A stretch of 64,000 bases of DNA, taken from Avena insularis (Eukaryota > Streptophyta > Magnoliopsida > Poales > Poaceae). The notes below the pieces were generated by a model. The model was not told where the DNA came from and ran no database searches. It saw nothing but the letters and a program-made list of their open reading frames with translations. Positions within the stretch are counted from its first letter, which is position 1. Each line of letters starts with the position of its first letter. The DNA is taken from the NCBI GenBank assembly GCA_023614405.1, contig CM042685.1, forward strand, positions 92,742,684 to 92,806,683, given 5' to 3'. This document shows, one piece after another, positions 36,366 to 46,908 of this stretch. The position numbers and the translations under genes are program-made.

Positions 36366-37855
36366 TCATGGTTATGGCTTTCTTGGCACAGTCGATTAAT
36401 CCTTTATGTTTCGACATCCAATCCATTCCTAGTACTACTTCCGAACCTTTAGTTCCGAGTACTATTAGATTAGCATAAAAATCTATGTCATGGATTCGTA
36501 TAGGTACGGCCTTGCAAATTTGTCTAGCTTTGGTGGTTGAACCAGGTATTTGAACTATCATAACATGCTTCAATTTTGTTGGTTGAATCTTACTAGTGCA
36601 TACAAAATTCTTTTGTAACAAAAGAGTGCGATGATCCAGAATCAAACAACACTCTTGAAAGTACTGAGTTAACAGAAAACATACCCATCACGACATATGG
36701 CGCTTCTTGGGCTTCTTCAGCATGCATGAGAAAGAGATGGCCGTTGCGGTTGAGCGAATTCCCTTGGGCAAACCTCCTTCCAGGCTGAACACGACGCTGC
36801 TGCTGAGCTGGGGCATTTGCATTGGGGGTTGCGGCAATCTTCTTGGGGCACTCGTTGGAATAGTGACCCTTAGTTCCACATTCATAACAAGTCACCTGAG
36901 ACTTGTCCTTTGCTGCAATAGGCACAACATTTCTTCCAGTCCTCGGGGCAGTGTTGCTGTTGGTGGCGACATTGTTGTTGTTGAACTTGGGCGGAGCACG
37001 GTTGAAATTGTTGGGGTTGCCGGGGTTGTTGTTTCCTCCGGGCCTTGGGTTTTCACGGTTGGGATATGTTGGACAGTTCATCGGGGGTCTATTAGTTCTT
37101 GGGGCAAATCCTGGAGATGGGTTGGGGCGATACTTTGGTGTATGGTGGGTTCCTAGTTGATGCATCATGTGACACTTGCGGTTCTCATTAGCTTGGTTGA
37201 TCTTGCCTTCCATCTGAATGGCAGAGTCCACTAAGGCTTCAATATCAGCAAATGGGATATTGACTAACATTGTCTGCATCTCATCATGCAGATCATTCAG
37301 GAATCTCTCCTTCTTCTTAGCTTCCGTGTCAATCCCATCAGGTGCATACCTAGCCAATGACAAAAATTTGTCATGGTACTCAACTAATGTCATTCTCCCT
37401 TGCTTTAGTTCCCTGAATTCATCTCTCATTCTCTTGATCAAATCCGGTGGCACATGGGTTCTGCTGAACTTGACTTTGAATTCCTCCCAAGTCATCATTT
37501 GACCTCCATTCATGGCACGAACGTTGTTCCACCATGCTCTTGCATCCCCGACCAGGTAGTGGGTGGAAAAAAGTACCTTCTAGGTTGTTCTCCATGGTTT
37601 GCACCCAATCATCGGAATCTAGGGGCTCTTCATACTTAGTGAAGATAGGTGGATTGGTGTTCTGGAAATTCTTGAGCTTGGATCCATGGTTGTCCTGATT
37701 CCATGGCCTTGATTGTTGTTCTCCATTTGAGCGATCTGTTGAAGGGTGGCTAAGTTGCCTTGACATTCGGCTCTTTCATCTTCACAGTCAGAAACCAACA
37801 TTTGCAAGATTTGCAACATCGGGTCCAGGGATGAACTGCTTCCTCCTTGAGGCAT
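36366..37855 (-). pseudogene. G chromovirus gag and protease (frameshifted)
   Basis: The likely start is the ATG at 37855 (MPQGGSSSSLDPMLQILQ). The capsid-like part follows in two frames: 37419-37766 has NFQNTNPPIFTKYEEPLDSD, and 36593-37513 has the WEEFKVKF..THVP...K..M..EF..LKQG..T..EY retrotransposon-gag pattern. At least two frameshifts lie between 37513 and 37766. Next is a zinc knuckle, CYECGTKGHYSNEC (CX2CX4HX4C), which binds RNA. Then comes the retropepsin site LFDSGSSHSFV, with D-S-G as catalytic triad. An extra base near 36605-36612 shifts the frame, and the rest of the protease (VVLGMDWMSKH) continues at 36366-36645 up to the R insertion. Confidence 0.8.
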
Positions 37856-38095
37856 CTAAAGATTGAGATAGATCATGAGAAAAGAGGGAAATTTCTAAGG
37901 TTCAGGGTTTTGGTGTTTGAAAAATTTTCAAAGTTTGCCTCAGATTTTTCTAGCAACTTGCCTTTCATTCATTCATAGCACACGATACAAACACACACCA
38001 CAACAAAGGAAAATAGATGGTTTTAAGAACCATTATGGGAAACTATGATACAATGGGACCGGATACAACTCACTAACGTTAGTGCTCAAGTGCTA

Positions 38096-38887
38096 CTACT
38101 CCTCGGAGTCGGTGTCCTCATCATCCTCATCATCAATGAAGGTGAAGTCATCCTCATCGGTGAAGAAATCCATGGCCTGATCCTCCAGAAAGTCATCATC
38201 CTCACTGAGATAGGAGTAGGGGTCTCGACGAATGTCTTCCCCTGCATTCACCCTCTCATCTAGCTGCATGTCTCTCTCGTGGACAGTCTCCTCTAACTCT
38301 GTGATCCTGTGGTGGAGACAGGCAATGATGCGCTCCTTCTTGTCGAGCTGACGGCGACGAGACTGGCGATCCTTCACTAGCATGGCAATGGTCTGATCCT
38401 TCTTGGCGGCGATGGCGTAGTTGTGGTTGGCATAGGAGCGGGCATTATCTAACTCCTTCTGCCGGTCACGCATCATGAAGCTGATGTGGTCCAACTGAGT
38501 CTTCAGCTCATGGTGATATGGTGCCTCCAGTGGCTTTCCCATAACGTCACGCCTTGGATATAACTAAAAGCGGGTACCCTTGATCTGATTGATACTCTGC
38601 CCACACAGACAGGCAAGAGCTTCCTGCATGGCCATGGCAAGTCCATCGAGCCAGTTGTTCTCTCTCAAGGTGAACTGAATTCCCTCTGAGGTGGGGCCTT
38701 TGATCTTTCATCAGAGACTTGCAACAACCAGCCATTGCAATTCCTCTCCTTCATGATCGCTGAGCTAACCTCCGAAGAACTCGGGATGCGGACGCTCCAG
38801 CATCTCCGACAGCTGGTCCAAGTCACGCTCAAAGATGAGGTCTCCTCCATTCCCCAAATGATAAAACATGCTATACTTCATGTCCAT
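38096..38887 (-). pseudogene. Extra ORF ahead of gag in the G chromovirus (orf0-like, broken)
   Basis: On the same strand as gag, about 240 bp upstream of it, one reading frame can be followed for 264 codons from ATG at 38887 (MDMKYSMFYHLGNGGDL) to TAG at 38096. It is interrupted by TAG and TGA TGA in 38710-38775 and a TAG near 38564; the last 148 codons are open (38096-38542). That part has a long charged helix, probably a coiled coil (residues about 10-100), and a very acidic C-terminus rich in D and E. I recognise no domain. Several Tekay/Del-type elements carry an orf0 in this position, and its function is unknown. The sequence just before the ATG (attcttatag on the minus strand) resembles a splice acceptor. 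Confidence 0.6.
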
Positions 38888-39103
38888 CTATAAGAATATA
38901 GGATGAGTAAGTTAGTAGAGTGATCAACTGTGTCAAATTTTATGTAAGTTTGCAAGACATTTTGAGGAACATGAATTTTTCACGAAAGAAACCAAGTGGT
39001 AAGAATGAGAATACGTTTTCATAAATACTCACTTCCTTGGTTTTGAAGCTAAGTTTTTGGTTCAAACGTCCATTCTAAACTACGGTCTCCTATGGTTAGG
39101 ATG

Positions 39104-39115
39104 GCTCTGATACCA
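39104..39115 (-). other. Primer-binding site (tRNA-iMet) of the G chromovirus
   Basis: The minus strand reads TGGTATCAGAGC, a perfect 12-base match to the complement of the initiator Met-tRNA 3' end, three bases after the 5' LTR. It fixes 39119-55351 as the 5' LTR. Confidence 0.9.
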
Positions 39116-41810
39116 ACTTATCAACATCCGGATTTTTATTCCCAGGATCGTAATCCCAGGATTACCATTTTTACGAGACATAACAGATTGGATATCACAG
39201 TACATTATCCATTACAAACCATACATAAGGTCTTACAACAAATAAAGGATCACATGATCCAGTATTAATACAATCATAGCAGCGGAATAATGTAATAATA
39301 ACGATAGCATAGGCGAAACTCCATCTTCATGGTCACAGGCCATGCTGACGACGGGAGATGATCCTAGTTGTCATAACCTTCCTGCTGTTCGTCCTCCTGA
39401 TAGTCCTCTTCATAGTCTGGCCACGGGAATATCCAGGGACAAAGCCATGAGTACTCTTAAAGTACTCGCAAACTAATACTGACAAGTGAAGTGGTTTTGC
39501 GTAGGAAATACTAAGCTCTAGGTTGTTTTGAAAAATCCAGATTTACCTCTACTAAGTTTAGAAGCAAAGAAAGCTAGTTGAAAGTTTTAGAATACCTAAG
39601 TGGGAACTTGAATTTTCATATCACAACCCTGTTGTGGTCAAGTCAAAGTCAAGAACCATTTCACAAGTCATTTTGAAAACATCTGACGACGGAATAGTAT
39701 GGCCACTCCAAGTGTCCATAACCGCGGACGCGGATTTTCGAATAGTTTGACACTCTAAGAGATGGTACACTTTCACCACAACATTTTATACATCCGTCAA
39801 GAACAATCCTAAATTCACCATACTCAGTATGCGGATAATCAATCCTAACCTTACACTTACATGCCCTGGTATAGGCACATCTCCCAACCATGACCAACTA
39901 TCATCTTGGGAACTACACATGTGGGCAATCTTCACAAGGTAGCCTCAGCTCAAACCTTGGCCGCAAGGGAACCCATGCTAAGGTATATAAATTTCCAGTC
40001 AAGCCCTATCCAATTGTCGGGTATTGTGGTTGTACGGTAAAATTGGAATGGTATCGCATCCAGACAATCGTCAATTTTATAAAGGGATAAGGCTCATGCC
40101 TTAACATTTTCATCATCAAAATCATCTGGTGTTCAAGAACACATGTCAAAACATTTCAGTAGAATGACTCATCATTCTAAGGTTTTCATAACCATTTTCA
40201 CCAAGTATTCTCGTCTAAAGTGATCAAGTTTTATGCTTAGCATTAGCATCTACAGGTGAGGGTGAACACTAAGAAGGGGGTGGTAATCAAGTGTGAATGA
40301 TCTAAGTTCAATCTCATGCCTCAGGACGACATCAAGATTATCTAACTTAGGCCAAGTTTTATGCTCTTTATGCTACCTTTAATAATCTTTCTAAGCTCTA
40401 CAGTTTACCAAGTAAACTTTACTAGAAAGCTTTGATAAAGAAATAAAATACTAAGCTTGCAAGTAAAACTAGGATTGGGTATCAAGTAGTGTAAGCTTGC
40501 AAGGATTAGCTTGCTAAGTCAACTTGTATAGTGAGGCTTGCAAGGTTGCAAGTATAGGCTTGCCTTGTGCAGAGCAGTGGTTGAAGTTCTCCTCGGCTTC
40601 TTCCTCGTAGTATTCTCCTTCCTCCTCGTATCCTTGGTCGGTACTAGCGTCTATAAATTAATACGAGGTACACAATCACTAAACAATACTTAACTACTTT
40701 TATTTATCACACCAAGGTTTGCACTAGATGATCTAGCATCATCACAAACATGACAATCATTTAAGAACTTGTCTTATTTATTTTATTTTGGAAAAGTAAT
40801 TTCTACTCATTGAAAATTTACTTAAGATTTAATATTCTCCAACTAAAACATGGGATCATGTTGACACATGTCATCACCACATATTTAAGTACTTGGGAAT
40901 GTGATTTAAAGTGGTGTCACAATTTAATAAGGTTTTCTATTTTAATTAAATAAAGTGAATAGAAATGCCTATGGGCGTTCTTTTATTACTTGTTCATTAT
41001 TTTTGCAAGTAAACCTAGATATTTTTATATATTCAGAAAGGTCTTGTTAAATGTGATTTTTGAGAGTTGGAATCAACTCAAAAGATTTTGTGGTTGAATT
41101 TTGAAAAATGTGTGAATGTAGAAAAGCTTCTACCTTGTTATTTTTACTATAGATGATTTACAAATCTAAATGGATTGACACCAACGGGCTTGGATTAAGA
41201 ATTCCAGTACCTTTCTAACAAAATTGGTTTGATGCAATTTGGTTCAATGAATCGATCTGGGTTGATTTTTGAATCTAGGTACAAAACTGAGTTTAAAACT
41301 AAAAGAATAAACCTAAATTCAAACTATAGGGTCACGTCGGAATGTAAATGGGCCGGCCAACGATGCACAGTGCACAGCGCACGTGCGGGTGGGTTTAAGT
41401 GAATGACCCCACCAGTCAGCGAGACAAGGGGTGCAAAGTGGTACGGGGTGATCTAGACCGCACGATCAAACTCTAATCAAATGGCCACGACATATCGTCT
41501 CCGTCGGGCAACGCTGGTGAGACAGAACCCTAGCACGGCCAGTGGGGGTCTACGGGGGCTCACTGGGTCTCAGGCGAGGGTCAGCGATGGGGGCGAATGA
41601 CGAAGTCGACAATGGCGAACCTCCTGGTACCGGCGGCTTCTCCTAGGGTGGCTCCAATCGCTGGCTCCTTTCTTCCTCCTCCGCGGCAGACTCCGGCCAA
41701 ATTCCGGCGACCTGCTGCTTGCCTTGCTCCGGGAATGAGTGGGGGTGGTTCTGATAGAGAGGGGAGTGAGATGGTGTGCTGAGTTCGAATGGGGTGGCCT
41801 CTATTTATAG

Positions 41811-41820
41811 TGCCAAGAGG
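41811..41820 (-). promoter_or_regulatory. Putative TATA box of the G 5' LTR
   Basis: The plus strand ctatttatag gives CTATAAATAG on the minus strand, a near-ideal plant TATA box. It is conserved in all four G LTR segments of the window. In the 5' LTR it would drive the genomic transcript, but here the Tat element at 42140 separates it from the upstream LTR part. Confidence 0.6.
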
Positions 41821-42134
41821 GGACCGAAGGGCATGGGTAGAGCTCGTCGGTGTCCTCGGCACAGCGAGCTAAAGGCACGGGCAACGATAGGGGATGGTTC
41901 TATGCTGCCTGGCCAAGCTCAACGGCATGGTTACGCGGCGTGGGGCGGTGCGAGACGGTCGGAACACTGCGGTGCTCTGGGCGGGTCCAACGGGAAGTTT
42001 TATGGCGCACGGGCTCTCATGCTCGCGCAGCGGCGAACGGGGTTGTCTAGCGGTCTCCTGGGACGGTGGCGATCAAGCTTGCACGCGGCGACGATGGCGC
42101 GCGATCTGTGGGCATGTGTCGCGTGCGACACGCT

Positions 42135-42139
42135 GGCGC
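42135..42139. repeat. Left TSD (GGCGC) of the Tat element
   Basis: GGCGC directly before TGTTGGGG is repeated at 54408-54412. The flanking G LTR sequence is continuous across the pair. Confidence 0.9.
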
Positions 42140-42684
42140 TGTTGGGGATATGCTATATGGGTATCCTCATAGCATGTCACTTATCCCAATAACCCGGGTG
42201 GCCCATAGTTGGTATCATGGCCTATGGCCTGCTGAGCAGCCCAGTTAGATGGATCCAGAAGGGAGGCCCATGCCGGATAAAGGAAGGCTATGGTGGAGTC
42301 ACCAGCGTACCCGGAGCCTTGGAGTGCAAGATACACAAGACTAGTAATAGACGGTGTAGGACTCAGAACTGTCCGCTAGGACTTTGCCTCAGAACCCTAG
42401 GACCTGGCGAATATATAAGTCGGGCCTATGGGAGCCTTTAGGGCACAACTTCAGACAACCGAGTGTCGACTACAACGCACCTCGCACAACGAACCAATCC
42501 CTGTAACTCGGCGTATTGCCCTTATAGTGATTTATAGCAGGAGTAGGATTCTGCCACAATTGTGGGATCTGAACCTAGGTAAGCTGTGTTACCTCGTACC
42601 CGTCAACCGTCCGCCTTACCCCACGTCTCTAAACACGCACTGTGAGGACCCCTCCATGGCATACTCGTCGGCAATACCACGACA
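42140..42684 (+). repeat. 5' LTR of the Tat element
   Basis: TG..CA termini; pairs with 53860-54407. It contains the promoter and the start of transcription. ATG codons at its 3' end (such as 42656) stay open into the internal region but are probably untranslated leader. Confidence 0.9.
42410..42418 (+). promoter_or_regulatory. TATA box of the Tat 5' LTR
   Basis: The sequence aatatataagtcggg appears in the middle of the LTR; the other LTR has actatataagtcggt at the same position. A start site about 30 bases downstream (near 42445) is expected from spacing rules. Confidence 0.65.
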
Positions 42685-43603
42685 CTTTGCGCCCACTGTG
42701 CGGCAAGAGGCGCTTCAGGCTCTTCAGCGGGCGAGGACCAAGATCTTCGCGGGAATCGGCAAAACCGTAGCCATCGGTCGCATTCTCTTTTCCGGCAATG
42801 TTCCGATCGTCCCTCTTGACGAGTTCTGGATCCCGGTGAAGACGAACCCTACGCTGTGTTCAATTGTTACTATCGGAGATATCCACCTCTTCATCGGTGA
42901 AACCGACTCGGGCACTAGTTCTCTGGGAGTCGGAGAAGCATCAAGGCCCGCACGGACCGCCTACGGGCAGGATACGTTCGCGGAAGGATCAATGTCGGAT
43001 CTCTCCTTGGAGTTTGCCGGCAAAGATCGGAAAAATCCAAGGCCCACCCAAACCGCCCCTGTGCAGGATATAAAGGTGGAAGATCACTGCAAATCCGCAG
43101 GCTTCGTCCGTGCGTCTGGACAGCAGAGATCCAAGTTCGTCGGCGTGGTTACCATCTTCGAGATGGCGCGCTGCATTCAGAGAGAAGGCGAAAACCCCCG
43201 TGATTACCTGGCCAGGTGGCTCTGTATACGAGCCGATCTGGCCCACTACCCTGATGATAATGCTTTGTATCACTTCGTGGAAGGACTTGACCGTGGCATG
43301 CTTCTCCGACATTCTTTAAGACGGCAGCAGGCAACAGGGCGTCTTACCCTCGAAGAGATGGTGAGCACCGTCAACAACTACGCGGAAGCTGACGCAGCAG
43401 CCCAGATGGCACTTGCGCTCAGGGACGGAGAACCTCCAATCCAACAACCGCCACCGCCGCCTCCCGCCTCCATCGTCGTAGCAGCACCACCACCTCCAGT
43501 CATCGTCGAGGCCGTTGCACCTCCACTGCCCGTCATCGAGGAAGTCCTGGCACCCTCCGACTCTGTCATTGACGCGCTCTATGCTGATTTCAGTGCAGAT
43601 TAA
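42685..43603 (+). pseudogene. Tat element: upstream gag-like coding segment
   Basis: A frame open across the LTR border (readable from 42428) runs to a TAA at 43601-43603. No start codon can be chosen with confidence; candidates are at 42656 and 42991. The part 43160-43425 reads ARCIQREGENPRDYLARWL, then GLDRGMLLRHSLRRQ and a helix rich in A and D. This is the C-terminal part of a Ty3/gypsy capsid and closely mirrors 45319-45570 of the same element. It is followed by a proline-rich linker (PPPPPPAS...). After the TAA the same frame continues in the next segment, so the stop is probably a mutation. Having this module twice in one element is unusual. Confidence 0.6.
42686..42700 (+). other. Probable primer-binding site of the Tat element
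   Basis: Two bases after the LTR lies ttgcgcccactgtg, similar to the tggcgcccac-type sites of plant gypsy elements. The exact tRNA cannot be settled by eye. Confidence 0.5.
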
Positions 43604-44587
43604 GAGGAGATAGATTTCAGTACAGAAGAGCTAGACTCCGCTATGCAGGAGATGGAGGAGGAGTACTCGCGCGACAAGCAAGCCAACAACATCGTCACGT
43701 CCCGAGGGGTGTTCGTCACCATTGGGACGGCGATGGATGAAGATCAACCCGGACGAACTCCGCCTACAGCACTGGAAAAGGGGAAGGGGCCACTTATTGC
43801 TGCTGACGATGATCGCGCAAAGGTCATGCCTCCTCCGCCTAACCCAGTACAGCAGCCGCATGAACTCGTCACCGTCCCGAGCAACAACAACACCGCAAAC
43901 TTGCCGCCTCCAGCATCTATGTCTGCAGCAGCCCAAGTTACTCCAGCTGATAGAGTGATGTACGACAATCTCCTCGTCGAGCCACTGACCGTTGATCATA
44001 TCCGGAACGTGACCCAACTTGACGAGAAGTGCCAGCAGCTGCTGGAGGAAGCGCAAGCCATCGCGGAGGAAGGCGCTAAACTAGATCGAGATCTGGTCAA
44101 CGCATAGAAGTCCATAGAGAAAGCTAGAGCAATGGAGGCCGAGTACAAGAATTTACTGCAGCACAAGGCTAAGAAAGCTCCGGCTCGCATCATCAACAAT
44201 CCTGGTGTGCGGCGTAACCTAGGATGGGACCCCTCGAAGTCGGCACAAGCCAAGCCATACATTTATACTGAAGGAAAGAAGGTGATGCCCACCCTACTCC
44301 TTAACCTTGCCGTCGCCAAGACCCTTCTAGAGCAGGATAGATCGCCCGAGGCAGTGGAACAGGTCTATGACCTAGTGGCCAAGGCGGTGAAGCAGCAGGA
44401 AAAGGCCACCTCTCAGAGGCTTGAGTCCGATCCAGCACTTTGCCAGTCTAGCCAGTACAAGCCGCCAAGGGACAGATCTCCTCTTGATGTCGGGTCCCAG
44501 ACGGGTTCGTCAGAACAAAGACGGAGGGTCGCGCGCAACAGGAAGGATGATATCCCCATATCCTCCAACCACGGAGAAAAGTCCTGA
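43604..44587 (+). pseudogene. Tat element: linker/coiled-coil coding segment
   Basis: This continues in the frame of the preceding segment. An acidic helix (ELDSAMQEMEEEYSRDKQ), a low-complexity P-rich region, a predicted coiled coil (LDEKCQQLLEEAQAIAEEGA) and a basic segment follow. TAG at 44105-44107 interrupts it, and TGA at 44585 ends it. The coding signal then passes to another frame (44590 on), so a frameshift lies somewhere in about 44450-44600. No known domain; it resembles the variable N-terminal part of Tat gag proteins. Confidence 0.5.
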
Positions 44588-44589
44588 CC

Positions 44590-46140
44590 ATGTCGCTCAT
44601 CGCCACCGCCCCGATCCCCCCAACATCACGAAGATTACAAGGCTCACCATCGTACGGATATGCCCCACCAAAGCAGTGCGGCATCGTCATCCGCGACAAC
44701 GCAGAGCAGACCCGTCATGACGGAGAGCGCAACCATGGGCACGGGAGAAGGTCACACCACGACCCTCCATGTCCGACAAGCAACCGTGACAGGCGTGAGG
44801 CGTCGCAGGAGGGTAACAGCAAGAAGGCTAACCCACTGCCACCTCCGCCTCCGTCACCACCAAGCAGTCACCATGGCGGAGGAGGCCCGCGTCGTTCACG
44901 CAGCCCATCCCCTGTTGACAAGAAGAAGAAGAAGAACCCGGAGCCATACGACGCACGTTCGCGCATCGATAAGATCCACGAGGCCCGGGAAGGTTCATAC
45001 CTGGGACCATGTTGCTTTGGACCTGCAATACGGTCCGTAACTTACCCCAAAGTTTTCCGGATTGACAAGACCATCATGCCCTATGACGGCACCGCCAAGC
45101 CAGCCACATGGTTGCAGGACTACGACAACGCGGTGGAGATTGCCGGAGGCAACCCCAACGTCGCCGTCAAGTACCTCCCACTAATGTTGGCAGGCACGGC
45201 CCGTCAATGGATCGACGACTTTTCGGAGAAATCTATCTACAACTAGCTGGACATGCAAGAAGAGTTCACCAAAACCTTTGAGGGTACATACAAGCGTCCC
45301 TGCACTATGGGCTATCTACAGCGGTGCGTGCAAGAGAAAGACGAGAAATCTCGCGCCTACCTCTCCCGCTGGCTGGATATGAAGAATTCCTACGCGGGAG
45401 TGCACGCTCAGACCGCCATGGCCGCCTTCATCAATGGGTTGGAAAGGGGCACGTTGCTCCGACATAAGCTGAAGCGCTTGCAGGACAATCACCATCTTGA
45501 CCTGAACCAGATGATTCAGTTGGCTAGTGAGTTCGCAGCTGCCGACGATGATGCTCGCAGCTCCTTGCCGGCAACAGCCGTTCCAACTCAAGCTCGGAGG
45601 AACAGCAGTACAAAGCGGAAAACCGCTCCAGAAGAAAAGCAATCTACCGACATGGTCGCTATGACTTTTAAAGGACGAGGTGATGGCGGACAACATGGCC
45701 GAGGAAGGGGAGCTGGCCATGGGCAGCAACGAGGCAGCGAAACAACCTCGGCGCCGCTCCGCGTTCCCCAAACCTACGAGGAGTACCACAATATGCCGTG
45801 CCTCGTACACCTCGACGCCAACGGCAAGGCCACCCATACCAATCGACACTGCAAGTTCGTCAATGACCTCAAGGAAGACCCGGAGTCCGGCTACAAGCAA
45901 AGTCGAAAGAACAGACCGCGAGGTAAGGGCAAGGGGAAGAAGAAGGAGGAGGAGTCCAAGGATTCAAGTGACATGGACGAAGACGTTGACCCCAAGCACG
46001 CTGCCAAGAGCGACGACAAGGGTAAGAACCCCTTCGCAAAGAAGGCTCCAGTCTACCACACTTTCCTTGGCACCCCCACCGTTCGACAACAGAAGACCTC
46101 TCTGAGGATCCTGATGGCTACTCTCCCCCCAGTTCCCTAG
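44590..46140 (+). pseudogene. Tat element: gag (capsid part)
   Basis: A basic, low-complexity N-terminus (KKKKKNPEPYDARSRI) leads into the capsid: FGPAIRSVTYPKVFRIDK, YDGTAKPATWLQDY, LMLAGTARQWIDDF, then EEFTKTFEGTYKRPC, LQRCVQEKDEKSRAYLSRWL and GLERGTLLRHKLKRLQ. These follow the retrotransposon gag pattern in order. An in-frame TAG at 45244-45246 falls where the family usually has Trp (IYN*LDMQEEF). The C-terminal part is basic and lysine-rich, without a clear CCHC zinc knuckle. TAG at 46138-46140 ends the frame, but the same frame continues into the protease. The product would package RNA and form the particle; it cannot be made intact here. Confidence 0.75.
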
Positions 46141-46906
46141 TACCTGCGCTGGTAGGAAGTTCCAATCACTTGGGACAGGACGGACCACCCAGACCTTATA
46201 CCTACGGAAAACTAGTACGACATGTTCATCAACCCCTTGATTGACGGCGTGGAGTTCACCAAGTGTATGGTGGATAGTGGAAGCAGCATCAACATCATGT
46301 ACCTGGATACACTACAGAAGATGAACTTGACGGAGGAAAACCTAAGGCTGACCAACACCATCTTCCACGGCGTAGTTCCTGGTCGGGAGGCTCGGTCCCT
46401 TGGGTGCATTACACTTCAGGTTGCCTTTGGCGATGTTAATAATTACCGCCAAGAGCGCATGACCTTCGAGGTGGTCCCCTTTAAGAGCGTGTACCACATC
46501 ATATTCGGCCGCGACATATTCCACACATTCATGGCCAAGCCATGCTTCGTCTACAACAAACTCAAGATACCCGTACCAAACGGTGTCATCACCGTATCCG
46601 GAAGCTTTACCAAGGCAAGGGACTGCGAGATCAATGAAGCAGCCATTGCAGAAGCTATCCTCTACAGCGAAGAATTCAAAAATATCTAGAGCAAGGTCGA
46701 TGACTCAGAGATGCCGACATCGAAGAAGCAGATCTCTGACTCCGCTCCTACGTTCACGACCGCCATCAAGACCAAGCCGGTGGAACTTGTGGTAGGCGAT
46801 GCCTCCAAGGTCACCGCCATTGGGACGAACCTGGATCCCAAATAGGAAAGCGCGCTCGTCGAGTTCCTCCGTGAGAATAGGGACATCTTTTCCTGGCAAC
46901 CTGCCG
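46141..46906 (+). pseudogene. Tat element: aspartic protease
   Basis: Same frame as gag. TAG codons at 46153, 46213, 46687 and 46843 break it. The segment YLRW*EVPITWDRTDHPD precedes the protease as in RIRE2-like elements, and the active site reads MVDSGSSINIMY (D-S-G). A later hydrophobic FEVVPFKSVYHIIFGRD motif completes the fold. It would cut the polyprotein. Confidence 0.75.
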
Positions 46907-46908
46907 AC

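Noticed and set aside
36707..37502. Plus-strand ORFs opposite the G gag (149, 85 and 94 codons)
   Set aside because: They are the antisense reading of the gag zinc-knuckle and capsid region and carry no domain.
42428..42684. Translation starting inside the Tat 5' LTR
   Set aside because: The frame is open there, but the sequence is repeated in the 3' LTR and has no similarity to gag; it is more likely leader.
45316..45900. 194-codon minus-strand ORF opposite the Tat gag
   Set aside because: Shadow of the gag frame, which has clear motifs on the plus strand; unlike the antisense gene at 49675-53263 it has no known domain.
46138..46845. Programmed readthrough of TAG between gag, protease and pol
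   Set aside because: Too many TAGs (four within 700 bases, including inside domains) and no common downstream context; mutation explains them better.
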